A DNA stretch of 64,000 nt from Gavia stellata (lineage: Eukaryota; Chordata; Aves; Gaviiformes; Gaviidae), in NCBI RefSeq assembly GCF_030936135.1, contig NC_082596.1:71330888-71394887 (forward strand). The letters are read 5' to 3'. The position numbers and the translations under genes were made by a program. Position 1 is the stretch's first letter. Every line of letters begins with the position of its first letter. This document shows positions 1 to 13,600 of the stretch, piece after piece. The notes under the pieces are model-generated. The model was given only the letters and a program-made list of their open reading frames with translations, ran no database searches and was not told the origin of the DNA.

Positions 1-1488
1 AAATTGCCAAGGGAACAAACATAGCTTGTTAGGAAGAAGTCTGAATTAGCCAGCACCAAATGAATCAAATCAGGTCAGGGACAAAACTATTGCAACCTGA
101 GCTGGCTTCCTCTGCAGTCAGTAGTGGCAGTTGCTTGGATATGGAGCTGATCTTTTACATATACCTTTTACAGTTTTGTACATTGAATGGGTGGTAGATA
201 TATGGTTCTGGGTTTGATAGTTACAAGATAACCTGCATCTATCAAGTTGGAAAGAGTTTTGTAATCTGGGATAGGAATTGTGATTTTTGTGTGTGTGTTT
301 TCAAACACCAGCTTTGTCTTCAATTCTGTTAATCTAACTGAAGATATTAGAAATTCTCTTGAGAACTAGGAAAAAGTGATTTGACTATGCTCATATCCCA
401 TAGTAACAAAGAGGAAAAAGTATATGTATACTAGCACAGCAGAGAAAATACAGGTGCTGTGGCATCCAGAGTCTGTTGTAGTGTATGAAACCAGATTTTA
501 TTGCTACTTCTGCATCATGGAAGATTGAGGCTAGCTTTATGGGCAGCAAGAGGGATGTGTGAAATTGTTCCTGATGATATAGCCTGGGAGTTATCACCAT
601 TTAACATGGGAAATGCTCCACGGATCTTAACAGTTGATATAAAAATTTAATGCAGGGATTTTATCTGTAATTTTCCTTCAGTTTCTTATTTTTAAAATCA
701 TAGCCTATGGTAAGACTTAAGTTGGGGTGATACTGAAACACCTTGATATGCAACAGCACTGGCCAAATATGAGTTCATTACCTATACAGTATACAAACTG
801 ATCCACAAAAAATCAGGGCCTTCATGATCACAGTGCCAGAGTAAGAATTGGGAAGGTGAAGTTCCAACATGTAGCTGAGTGAATTGCAGAGGGGAAAAGA
901 TGAATCTTTACTGTAAACCGGGGAAATTTCTGAATTGGAAGGACCCTTAGTAGAGAAGGCAGGTTTATTCTAAATCAAAATGAGATAAGATTTCTGGCAT
1001 TTACAATTACAAAGGATGTAGGAAAGCTTTTAAACTAAAGAGTGAATTTAATTATTGTCTGTGACTGCGGATAGTCTCAGCATGCATGTTGAGCCTTTTA
1101 ACATGGGGGAGTTACTGCATGTTGCTTACTATGAAGTTTGAGGGGAAAAATAATGACAAAGAAGAAATAAAAGTATACAAAACAAAAGGGCAGTAACAGG
1201 AGGATATCTGAAAGATGGTGTAACTCCTCTTTGCCAAAGAACTACGATGGCTGTTGACTTTCTAGCTTTAAACTTAGGATCCCCCCTTTAATAAGTGCTA
1301 TGCAGAGATTATGCTTCCTGTTTTACAAATATAGGAGATTTGAAGCAAAGAATGGTAACTACATTCACAGAACTGGTAAGTGCTATGGAAATAAGTTAAT
1401 ATTGTATACCTGTATGTGACATACATGGGTTGAGAGGAAAATGCATTTGTCTCTTATGAGAAAACAATTCTGTCTGTTTCCAACATAC
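1..1488 (-). other. SLC6A18 intron 10 (partial)
   Basis: No coding exon found; I looked specifically for exon 11 (the [13 protein letters not shown] region) on the minus strand and did not see it. AT-rich, no clear repeat. Confidence 0.7.
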
Positions 1489-1648
1489 CTTTTAATTTTA
1501 TAGACATACGCAACCCCAATCACCTCAAAGAAAGCGATGACTAGAAGAGGCAATGAGCCTGCATAGCTGTCAAAAATGTCAATCCAGTAACTCCCCGAAC
1601 CCAGCGTAAAACACAGAGCAATGAGGAAGCAAATTAGACATATTATAC
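1489..1648 (-). CDS. SLC6A18: SLC6A18 exon 10
   Basis: 160 bases: [40 protein letters not shown] and [15 protein letters not shown]. Phase 1 in, 2 out. This is the last SLC6A18 exon I can find in the window. Confidence 0.93.
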
Positions 1649-4600
1649 CTGAAGGAAAAGAGGTATCTTTGTTATTGGAGTACTGAACTGAACTTGGTAA
1701 GTATATTTTTATTCTAAATTATTTTGTTTCTTGTTCTAGTGATTTTTAGTCTCTCTTCCTCTATGGAGCTACAATAGGCTGTTTTTTTTCCTTAGGGGGG
1801 CTAATATCACTTCCCAAACTCAGTTTTCCCCCATGTGTTGGCCAAGAGGCACCACCCTGTTGCAGGAGGAGTGCACTCGTGTGACTCGGAGCATCCTTCA
1901 GTTGTTAGTGCTTCCAGCAGATACCCGGGTCTGTGCTGTGCTATTACCCTATGTTAATTTTTGACTGATGTAGTGACTTTCAAGTGCCCTCATTTCCACG
2001 CAGTCATAGGCTCAAAGCACAGGCAGTGTAAGGACTCCCTGGATTTCTGCCCCCCATTTCCTCAAAGGGCCCAGAGCTACAAATGTGTATGTCCCTTATG
2101 TCCCGGCGTGTATGGTTAAGGTTTCACCACGCTTCCGTACAGTCAGCTCCCCTTTAGCCAAGATACGGATTTGGGGTAATTGAGAGCAAAAATGGGAAAG
2201 AGGGAAAGTGTTGCTGGATGCAGACATGGGCTGCAAATCAGTTTGTACGTCCTTGTGCTGTGTTACTAATTGCTTCTGACTCTGAGATGGCCTTTGGTTC
2301 AATGCTGTGTAAAGTTGACTCCAGACTTTTTTTTTAAAAAAAAAACAACCCTCACAATTGGAAAATCAATTTCAAAATAATATGGTTACCTCATCAAGTT
2401 GCAAATAAATCTGTTTCTACATAAAGAACTGTAAAATGAGAAGGATATCATTTAGATACCACAGGAAGACTCTAAAAAAGGCGTGACAGCAGTATTCCCC
2501 GTAAGAATTTAAAAAGGCACATTGCAGAAGTGTTAATCTGTTACTTCAAACTGCGGAAATTTTTCTAGAACAATTTTTCGAGACCAATTTCACAGCAGGA
2601 TCTCTCAGACTCTCACCGAGTCTGGTTCGTAAGGAGCAGGTTGGGTTCAGTAACTGCCTCTGGTTGAAAAGATCTGGGTTTGGTGCAAGAACAGGTTCGC
2701 ACGCACTTGTTCCTCGGTTTCCAAGTGGTAATTTTCTACTCTGGCATGTTCACACTAAATGTGCAATAATCTGTAGCAGCATAAATCTGAACGAAATAGG
2801 GGTGAATGACCTGTCTTGCAGTTGTGACGTGGTAAGTTCATGCGCAGGTGGTTATGGCAGACCAGCTGATGTCACTGGTTGCCTTAAAATGACTTGTTTA
2901 GGTGCTAAAGGCTTAAGTGAAGACAAGGCTCTTCCTGATGTCTACAACAGCTCAGAGTGAACTTGGCTGCAGTAATAGCAATTCAACAAGCTTTCTCAGA
3001 CTGAAACAGCTCTTGCAAGCTAAGAAAAAAACTGCCAAAGGCAATATAATACTGTCATCTAACAGCTTCTGCCATAACTGCTACCTCATCTATGTGCTTA
3101 TCTTCTGCAAACACAATCCACTGTCCTTACCAACACTGTGAGATAGCTAAGTTAATATTACAAATTCTTAATCCCTCTATGATAATTATTAAGCTGTTAG
3201 CCGTTTGCGCGTCTATGAAGAAGCCACCTTCTTTGAACAAAGCAAATACCTTACCAGATATTAGCTCTTTGGGTATTGATTTAGATATAATTTGAAGCTC
3301 TAGAAGAGGAGTGAAGACTCCCTCGATGTTCCCAAACATAGAAGAAAGGCCCAAGCTGAACAACATTATGAAAAACAGGATGGCCCAGGCCTGGGAGCCT
3401 GGCATTAGAATGATGGCTTGAGTGAAAATGATGAAGGCCAAGCCAGTTCCCGATACACTCTGCAGAATTCACAAACAGATAAAAAAATGCATTATAATGG
3501 CATAAATGTAGTTTCTTGTGCATATAGAATTATAACATGCTTCTGTCCTTCCCTGGAGTCAAGGGTGCTGGTCAGCCTGTGGGGCTCTGTGGCAGCCAGC
3601 AGCTGAGAAAATGGGTAGTGGCGAGTGTTGGTGGGGATTTTAATTTTAAATGGTCTATAAGAGATGTGTAGAGAATCATATAGCAGAATTTTAGCTTGCA
3701 CAGAGAGATGGGTCCAGAATAAAGCAGATCTGAGAGTTGTAATTGAAATAACAATTGTTTTGCTAATACCATCTTAAATACGTTTAAAAAAAAAAAAATC
3801 TATGATGTAATAGCTGCTAGAAAGAAAAAGATGTAAATAAGAATATGATTGGCACTCTGGCAACAAGAAAGTTGGTGAATAGTTGATTGTAAAAACCCCC
3901 CTAGTTACCAGGGCAGAAAAGGCTAATAGGGAAAAATGCAATTTCAGTCAAATTTCTTTGAATTCAGTCTCCCAAGGACAAGGATATTTAAATCTAAGCA
4001 TTGAAAAATGCTAATGTTGCTCTAATTTGGAAGTAAAATATGTCAAAACCGTAAATCAGAAATGGGTGCCATCAGAGGAAGCCAGACAAAACAGAAACTG
4101 GCTTGTGTCAGGGCTGGAATGTTGTCCTTGGACTTCTCCATCATGTGAGTAAAATAGCCTATTTCACCGTCATTGTGTGTTAAGGCTATTGTGCATTAGC
4201 ACACCCTGTCTCTAGCAAATGTGTCCACCCTTTTGTCCTAAGATTTTTTTTTTTTCTTTTTCTCAAGCTCCTTTTTTTCTTCTTCTCTCCTCCTACCATA
4301 GCCCTATTCTTTTTGCATTAGGTGGTAAGGACTTGTTACAAGGCAGTACAAATGGGTGAGTAGTAAAGGACAGTTACAGGACTGGGTGGGATCACTGGAG
4401 CAACTGGAATGAGGTTGGAGAAGTAAACAGAGAAGAAACATCTGTGTTTAGTGATACAGGAAATGTTTTAGGAGAGTTGGAAAAGAAGGAAAGGGAGAGG
4501 ATCGTGGTGTATTTTGGTGGGGGCGAGGTGGGTTGGGAGAAAAAAATTAAAATATTGGTGAGATCCTGTGCAGAGAGGAGGAAAAATAAAAGGTTGAGGA

Positions 4601-7600
4601 TAAGAGGGAACAGAAAGGTGGGGAAAGGAAGATAAAAGAGAAGATAGTGATAAGATACCTTCCTGGTGGTCGTATATGGGATTGAAGGCAAACAGTGAAC
4701 ATTTTAATAGATTTTTTTGATACTTTCCTAAATATGGATTTAGAAAACTCCCATTCAGCATCCTTTTTGCTATAATCTTTCAGCTAGATGTGTTTTCTCT
4801 GTTGAGCTTATTCCTGTAAACCAAAGTAGGACTGAATCTAGTGTCTATGGTAGGCTCCAGGGAGGAGAACCTTTGAAGATTAGTTTTGTGATAATAATGT
4901 GTAATTTTGCATGTTGTATCAGGCAGCTTTGAGTTCAGACTGTCCTACAACAGTGTCGTTATTTCAAATTTTGAAAAATTGTTTTGGTTCATGATTATGT
5001 ATAATATATTCATTACGAGTAAAGTACAGGTAGTTATAAGAAAAAGGAAGATACTGGTCCTTCTATGTAGTTTGTTTAAGGGTTACTTTGTTGAAAGCAA
5101 TTATGGTACCTGATCAAGAAATTCTTGAAGGTCACAGCTTTTCAGTTTGAGTCCAGCAATTTTTTCTGGATATGATGAATTTAGGAAACTAATCCAGGTA
5201 GTATAGTTCTGTCGCATGATGCTTTCTTCCGGAAGATCAAATTCATTGATGATACTGATAATGTTCCTGCCAGAGAAGCCAACGTATCACTAGTTTAAAT
5301 TTTTGGAGATGATGTGGCTGGAAATGCTATGCCATGTATTCAGATGTTAATAGAATGTTCTGTTTACTTTCTGTGCTGTTATTTACAATATAAAGGAAAA
5401 TATTGAATGAGGACTTGTATATAAAATAGGAGAAAATATTCAGACTATTAATGTCTTCTTTTTCAGATCCAAACTCTGAGTACTTTATGCAGGTGCAGTC
5501 TCTAAAACATTTCTATTTTTATTTTATCATTTCTCCAGACCATTTCCACCACTTGTGTTTAATAACTTAGTGAACCTGGTGGAATAGGAAAAGGTGTTGT
5601 TTTTTTAACTACTTCCAATGCTAGTCTGAGATTGAGATGTGATCCTTGATGCACTATTTATAATGGATTGTTTTATAATTTGTCTTGCTTCTTACAAATG
5701 CTACCCCTGATCATTCTTGCCTCAGTGCCATAATACTTTCTATTTTTATATTAGACTTCTCCATACAGATACTTCTCCTTTTTAGTGAAAATAAATTCTC
5801 TAAATGCATGTTTTTCAAGTAATACATTCTCTGTTTATGCATTGAAACCACAGTATAACACTGGAAACACAAGTTTCTTACCTGTCCAAGCAGTCCCAAT
5901 AGCCTGTGGTTGCTTTAAACCCCAAAACAGAAAAGACTGGGATGGAAGCGTAGAGGGATGTCATGCTGTTCACAATTGCTACTGTCACAGCATCCTTTTC
6001 ACAGTCATTTCTAGAAATAGCATTCAAACAAGTGGAGTGACTAAAAAAAGGCAGTATTTTATCTGTGGTTCTCTCAGGTTTTTCTGCAAACATTTTATTT
6101 TTTTTCAGATTCCCACCCCACCCCACCCCCCCCCCCCCCCCCGCCCCCTTCCTGCTAGAAAATCTATTTGGCCTTTTAGAAAGACAGCAGCTGTTAAGAT
6201 CCTTTAGAAAAATTAAGATCCTTTATAAATATCCTAAGGAAAGAGTTTTGAAAATTTTAGAAAATTGCACAAAATGCAGCAAGAATTTAGCAATTTTATA
6301 AAGGTTGTAGTTCTACTTACTTTGGTGGATTGTAGCTTGAGAATGCAATAAGCCCTCCAAAAGCCAAAGAGAGAGAGAAGAAAATCTGGGTAGCTGCATC
6401 AAGCCATACACGGGGATTTTTCAAAGTGTTCAGCTGAAATAATTGGAATAAATGCATGTATTAGGCTTAAATTCTTTTTATTAATCCACATACTGGTTAA
6501 CTTACAGTTTAAGAATAATATCTTCCTAAAACTGTATAAACAAATACTAAACCTTCATTGTTTTAAGACACAAAGTGATTCTATAGCTTTCCAAATTCAC
6601 TTAAAAAAAAAAAAAGACTAAAAGCCCAAGCAGCCAAGAAGAGGATATTCCTTCAAAAGAGCATCTTATATTCAAAGTACTGTGAAAACAGCAATAAAAG
6701 ATAAAAGGGCAACATAGGAAAAACAAGGAAAAAGGAGAAATTGATGGAGTGAAATTTGAATTTTGATGTAAGGGCGATGTCATAGAGGAAGCTAAATTAA
6801 AAAGTCAATGACTGTTGGATTACAGAGAATAATATGCAATTTTAAATAGCTGCCCTAAGAAGGAATCTTACCATTAAAATCAGTCTAAAAGAAAAAGATA
6901 AAACATATGTAATGTGCAAAATGTAAATGTGCTCAATTAATACTAGTTTCTGGCAGAAACTAAGAAGTGGCGTGTTATATTCATATAGAGAGCATTATTT
7001 TGCTTTGTTTACATCAGTCTGAGTCAAATCTGCATCCTAGTCACACGGGGCGAACTGTGTGTTTTCTGTGTCATGTCTATGTGCCTGTGCTATTGATCCT
7101 AGCACTTGACTAGGAACATCGGCAGGAATGATCCTACTAGGAGCATTTGCAGGAAGGAGAGGTAAGTATGCCAAAAGACCCTTAATAGCATTTTGGGTTT
7201 CTCTGAAGCTGGCCTGAGCTTGAAGAGTGAGAATAATGGGTTCATCTCAGCGTGGATGGATGCAGTGAATGCCATTACCGCAGATGCTTTCTCCACAGGC
7301 ATGCCAGTGCTTTGACCACAGCAGAACTGGTATAATGTTTTGTTCAACATAGCATAGCAAGCAGATATGTGTAACCACTACTGGCTGAAATGCTTCAGCT
7401 TAGGCAAACCTTTCTAGAGGTTTATTTTGAAAGATCATAAGCAAACCCTCCAATGCCAGAGTGCTCACTGGTAGGACCTTGTGCAGGTGCAGAACTAGAT
7501 TGCTATTGCAGTTCAGAAGCTCAGCATTCGCATTGCTACGTGGCCTTCACAGCTCGATGAAGTGCTGCCAAGTCAATTGTCAGTGCTGATAGACGTGACT

Positions 7601-10600
7601 GTTACAAGTCTGGCTTTCTGACTGGGGACTTTGGCACATGAGTCTGGAGATAGTTTAGTTTGGTGCTAGAGGCAATGCATTTGTTGACTTTAAAAGATGC
7701 TAATCAACCCCCAAACTTGAAGAAATAGTGGACTGGCAAGCATGCCGTGGCAATGTCATTATCTGGTCTTAAGCAAATAATTATGAATCTAAATGTTATT
7801 TTGTATTTTCAGTAATACGGCATACAGATTTCATAAGCGTGTCTTCAGAAAAAAAAATGTGCTGAAGCTAGAAATATGTGGATAAAGATACACAACCAGA
7901 ATGTTAATGAATGAACATGGGAGTAATGAGGAGAGGAAGCATAATTGCTCCCCCCCTGCACGGTGAGGTATTTGGATACTTGAACATGTGAAACACAGAT
8001 GGAAACTTTGTTAAAACAGAACTAAAAAATACTGGGATCCCTGTGATGTGTAATTTTGGTGTAAAAACAGCTATTGCTTTTCTCATAAGCAAGTGGCCAA
8101 CAAGTAATACTGCACTTAAAGACAGCAGTTCATTAAGGTAATGCTTTCGTTCTCCTTAATGCCAGAAACAATATGGACAGACCAGGTACCTTGAAAGGAG
8201 TTTTAAGTGTCCATTCACAGTAATATATCATGTGTAAAACTAAACCGCAAAATAGAGGAAAAAATTACAAATTGCCTCTGTGATAAAGGATCTGGTGCCT
8301 GTGCTGCCTTTTTCTTTTTCATGGCTATTCTCACTGCTCATTAAATAGCTGCAGAGCTCTGGGTGCAGGCATCAGTTGCCCGACCAAGTTCCTGGAATTG
8401 TTCATTGCCAGAGAACCCCCAAATATTTGCAGTCTCTGAAGCTCTTTCAGATGTGAAACAGACTGGAGAAGGAGGCATTTGTGCTCCTGAGCTAACACAG
8501 GTGTCCACAGAAGCTGAACCATGTAGAGACCATTGCTGATGCTTCATGGGATCCCTTTTCTGCTGCCTCTGATAATTTTTTTTTTTTTTCCCAAGAACTT
8601 TTTCAAAAGTCTCTGTTCCAGCTCCTCTGTTGCTTCATCTTTGTACAACTTCTGCTTTCCCCTCAAGTGCCTGTGAGCGTAACTTCAGTATCTTTTTTGT
8701 TTTCTTGGCAGCTTCACTTTCCACGTAGCCAAAGATTTAGAGAGGGTAAGTAAATCGTCAGGCTTCTCCATGTCTGAAAGTCAATGAAAAGAAGTATTCA
8801 TTATTTGTTCTAGAATTTAAGGTGTGAAAGTGTGTCAGATGGCAAAAAGCTGATTATGTATTACTGCATGAAAATAAAACCACAGCCTGCCATATTTAAA
8901 ATCCATATGCATACAGTTATTTGTGATATTTATTAATGAGAACTAAAATACAAACTTGGAAAGTGAATAAACGTAAACAATGGTGGTTTGGAAAAAAAAT
9001 ACTAAATTTGTTTGGGTGATTATAATGTCGAAATTGGGTAAGATGCGACTTTTTTCACTAGGTATTACTTACTTTTACAGATTTTCAAAAACAACAGTGA
9101 GATGTAACAGTTACCAGAGAGTGGATGTGGCAACTATTACAGAGAAACTACAATTTGTGCTGCACTGCAAAGTTGAAAAACAGTTGGAAAAGGTTGCCTC
9201 CAGTAAGTGGAGACTGTCGAGAAGGTTGGGGTTTTTTTTAATTTTTTAAAGAAAGCTGAAACAGGCAGTAGGTGAGCTAATTCTTATTTATTTTGCTAAA
9301 ACTTTACAAGCTTCCTGCAAAAAGACAGGAAAAGAAGAAGACGACAGTACACACTTAAGAAATATGCTTTACAGTTTTGTGAGCTAATGTGATCTGGTTG
9401 GGCTAGGTAAATCTTTGCCAGAAAAACCCCACAAACCAACAACCCACCTGTACAACTCACTTTGGGACATCCCCTGTGGAGAAGTGTAACAAGAAAAATG
9501 CATGTATTTACTGATGGCTGTGGTGGGAATAGTTCCTCATTAAACAGGCTAACAGAAAAGGCAATACTGGTACTGCAGTTGTGGGCTAAGGGGAAGAAGA
9601 GAGAAAGGAGACATTGCAGCGGTATGCTTACAGTCTTTTTCAAGTCCCTGAAGTGCCAGAATCCTCCATAGCAGTTGGTGTGTTAGTTGAACAAAGCCAT
9701 CTCTCTGTCTTACACTATAACTTTCTATGCAATAGCAATACCCATAGCAGATATCACTTACCAGGCTGTTGCATCAGCTTTTCTGTGGTTGTAGATAAGA
9801 ACATAGTTTCATCACCAAAACCATCTTCAGAAGACTTTGCAAGGGTGTTCCCAGGATCTGCTTCATCAAACCGACTAATCATTAACTGCAGGTTGATTGC
9901 AGACGGGTTTTCATTCTGACTTCTGGTGCTAGTCTACAAAACCATCCGGCGCTTCTTTTATGATGATCCGCTCCACCTCAGCACTGCGATACCTCCAGGC
10001 TTTGTGAACACACACAAATCTAGTTTTTGCATTAAGTTCACTGTGCAATGATCGTAAGTCCTGAAGGTGCCTGAGCTCTTCTAGAGAAACCCGACAACCA
10101 GCCTGAGACCAAATGACAACAGTCGTTGACAGCCGGCTGAATATGAGCCAGCAGTGTGCCCAGGTGGCCAAGGCGGCCAACGGCATCCTGGCCTGTGTCA
10201 GAAACAGTGTGGCCAGCAGGAGTAGGGAGGTGATCGTGCCCCTGTACTCGGCGCTGGTGAGGCTGCACCTCGAATTCAGTTTTGGGCCCCTCACTACAAG
10301 AAGGACATTGAGGTGCTGGAGCGTGACCAGAGAAGGGCAACGAAGCTGGTGAGGGGTCTGGAGCACAAGTCTTATGAGGAGAGGCTGAGGGAACTGGGGT
10401 TGTTCAGTCTGCAGAAGAGGAGGCTGAGGGGAGACCTCATCGCTCTCTCCAACTACCTGAAAGGGCATTGCAGAGAGGTGGGTGTTGGTCTCTTCTCCCA
10501 GGTGACCAGTGATAGGACAAGAGGAAATGGCCTCAAGTTGCACCAGGGGAGGTTTAGGCTGGATATTAGTGAAAAATCTCTTTCCTGAGAGAGTGGTGAA

Positions 10601-13600
10601 ACACTGGAATAAGCTGCCCAGGGAAGTGGTGGAGTCACCATCACTGGACGCGTTCAAGGAATGTGTCAACCTGGCACTTCAGGACATGGTTTAGTGGGCA
10701 TGGTGGTGTTGGGTTGATGGTTGGACTTGATGATCTTACAGGTCTTTTCCAACCTTAGTGATTCTGTGATTCAGTCCAAGCCCTGTTCTGGTTGTGTTGT
10801 CTAATCTGCTTTCTTCATTAATACATTACACCAAGCATTTATTGTCCTGTCTAGGCCCTACAAAAATGGAAGTGCATTTTCTGATCTCCTGTAAAGACCA
10901 AGGTTGTCGTTTTTGAGCTCTGACAGTGTTCAGATGGGTGCCTGTGCCACTGGGTTTGCAGGAGGAGGAAGAAAAGAGTTGTCTCGTCTGAGCTTGCTGT
11001 TTTCCTTTTCCAGGCTGGCATGTAATGTATCTCCGGGCTTCTTGGCTTATGTTTTCCTTTAATGCCTGTGTTCCTGTTGTAGGAAGGGCAAGGGAAATAC
11101 ACAGTGCTGCTCTGGTGGGAAGCACTGCTGTGGCTGCAGAAGCAGAGGATGCTCCGAGACCATCTGTCAGTGGGTGCTGCTTTTCCTCCTCTACCCTCAC
11201 AGCTTTATATTTTTAGCACAGAGGCAGAGCTGTGAGGATGCTATGGTTGATAACAACCACTTGGTGGGACAATTTGACTTTGCATTTGGGAAGGCCGCTA
11301 AGGACAGTGTAGAGAGGTCCTTCTGAAATGGCCAGCATATGGAGGGATCTGGGATTCCTGTCCCTTTGAGAAGATGAGGAAAAATGGGAGAGGGGTATAT
11401 TCTCCAGCAGGTCTATCTTTTAGGGACAGCTACAGGGGGGGAAAAACTACAGCTGTGGAGAAACAGGGGTAGGAGACAGTTACATTTCAACCTTAAAAAA
11501 CCCCAAAAATTGCTTTGAAGTGTAATTCCTCGGACATTTTCCTTGTGAATTCCTAAAAGGTTAAAGTTGTGTAAATTCTGCAGATTTGGCAAGGAAATCC
11601 CATCGTGTGTACAAGAGAGATGATTCTGTTCATGAAGTGCATCAGTTTCACTTACACGTTCAAGACTGAGGCACCCATAACATACTTACACTGAAATTTC
11701 CAATATTTTCTGATATGCTTATTACTGAACTGCTAAATACTTTGCTGCTTCTTTTCTTGCTAAAGTATACTGAAATACTAAATCACTTCATCTGAGAAAA
11801 AATAGCTTAGCTGAGCTCTTGGATAGGGAGCTAGATCAGGATTTGCTGGAAAATGAATATACAGTATGAGATCTGAGGGGAAGAAAAAGGGAAAACAACA
11901 TTCCTGACTATAGCAGCAATACTTACATTAGGAGTGAAGAGGTAAGCCAGACCGTCAGTGGCTCCTGGTAGAGTGAGTCCGTGAATAAGGAATATAGTTA
12001 GGACCAGGTAAGGAAATATTGCTGTTACGTAAATTGCCTAAAGTAAGAAGACAGACAGTTACTGACAATAACATTGATAAATCCTATTTAAGTTATTGCA
12101 ACATACAATAATATTAGGTAAGACAGCTACAGATGAACATTGCCATCTTTAAAAGAAGCAGAATGCACTTTTGCAGAATATATTTGTGACAAAATTGCTT
12201 TTAAAACTGTGTGAGGGAAGACTGGTAGGGCAGAAGCATTTGCAATGGAAAAGGAGAGAAGTGTCATTTTGAGCCACCTGTACCGCTGTTACCACTTTGT
12301 TGGACAAGGAGCACACTGAAATGGTGCTGGTGTGGTAAATGGGGAAGGCTTTCCTTGGTGGTGAAACTCGGTATCAGGAGAGCAAGATACAAAGTGTGGG
12401 ATAATGCACTTCTCTGTCCTTTCCGTACCTTTCCTGTGGTTTCAATTCCTCGGATGGTGCAGAGATAGACAATTGCCCAGCAAGTTGCTAAGCACAAAAT
12501 GAGCCACCACTGTAACGTGCCACTCTCAGTGACATCAGGTGTTATGTTCAAAGTTTTCCTGTACCAAAAGTAATTTACTGCGGTACTTTCATAACATTCT
12601 TCGTTGAGCCCTGGAAAAAAACGTGGCAAGCATAAGAATAAATTTTAAAATTGGTAATATTTTTCCCACTCACTTTATGGTTAGGAAGCAATACTTTACA
12701 CAAATGGAGAGTGGCAGGATGGTCTCTTGCAGGCAGCCAAGTCAAATACAGAGATGGACTGAACTGGCCTTTCTGCACTGTCTGTAATGTGCAGCAAGAG
12801 AAACTCTACCACGGCAGGCTGAGACTGCGAGACTTACATGAGACCTTCACCAGAACATCACCAGCATTTCTACAGGCTGTAACTTTCTAAATAGAAAAGG
12901 TGCCATAGTCAGTGCAAGGTAAAATCTAAACTGTAATTGCGGTGGAGGCTATGAAATTTTTTAGCTGTATGTCTACAAGTTGGTGGAGCCGTAACAAGAT
13001 TCAGGCACCTGAGGATACATCTAAGCCCCAGATCCCCTGGCTGTGTCATGGTCCTGTAGTGTGGCAAGACCCAGGCATCAGCTTCTTTGGTTCATGCTTC
13101 CAGGACTTCTGTGAGCAGGAACGTAGGGCACCCGCGCCCGGGGGAGCGGGCACTCCCCAGCCAGGCTCTGTGCCTGGAGAAGAGGGAACCGGGAGTACGA
13201 CAGACACCGCTGCCCGTGCTCACCCCTCTGCCTATGTGCAACCTAAATGCCTGAAGAGGAGGTTGACAGAGGATCTTCAGGAAACCCACTGACCTGCTGT
13301 CTTTAGCCGGAAACCGAGCTCCCTGGGTGCTGCAGCTCCTGCCTTTGCCCCTAGCCAGAGTCAGGGGTGTTCTGAGAGCGCGAGGCAGCCCTGTGCATTT
13401 CCAGGAGCTGGGGTCGCGCAGCACAGAGCCAACAGGGGCGGCACTGATAGCAATCCGTGTAACCAGGAGGTCCAGCACACACCAAGACTGGGGGAGCTCT
13501 TTCTCCTTTCCCTGCCTGGTGAGACTTGAATGCATCTCTTCCTCTGCCTAGGAGAGCATGCTAATTTTCTTGCAGTGTCTCCTGCGGAAGCTGCTTTTTT

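Larger units (their letters stand above)
5267..6320 (-). other. SLC6A18 introns 7 and 6 (flanking exon 7)
   Basis: Intron 7 is 615 bases with nothing notable. Intron 6 is only 310 bases and contains the long poly-C (poly-G on the gene strand) tract listed separately. Confidence 0.7.
6434..11926 (-). other. SLC6A18 intron 5
   Basis: 5493 bases. It contains two exons of a broken unidentified gene (8340-8773 and 9762-10102) and a CR1 element (10120-10772). Apart from these, 6434-8330, 8780-9760 and 10780-11926 show nothing I can assign. Confidence 0.6.

Noticed and set aside
1..1488. Search for SLC6A18 exons 11 and 12
   Set aside because: No sequence similar to SLC6A19 exon 11 or 12 on the minus strand; the exons must be beyond the window.
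9929..10669. 246-codon minus-strand open frame
   Set aside because: Mostly the reverse strand of the CR1 at 10.1-10.8 kb running into exon A of the broken gene; only the exon A part (below 10102) is meaningful.
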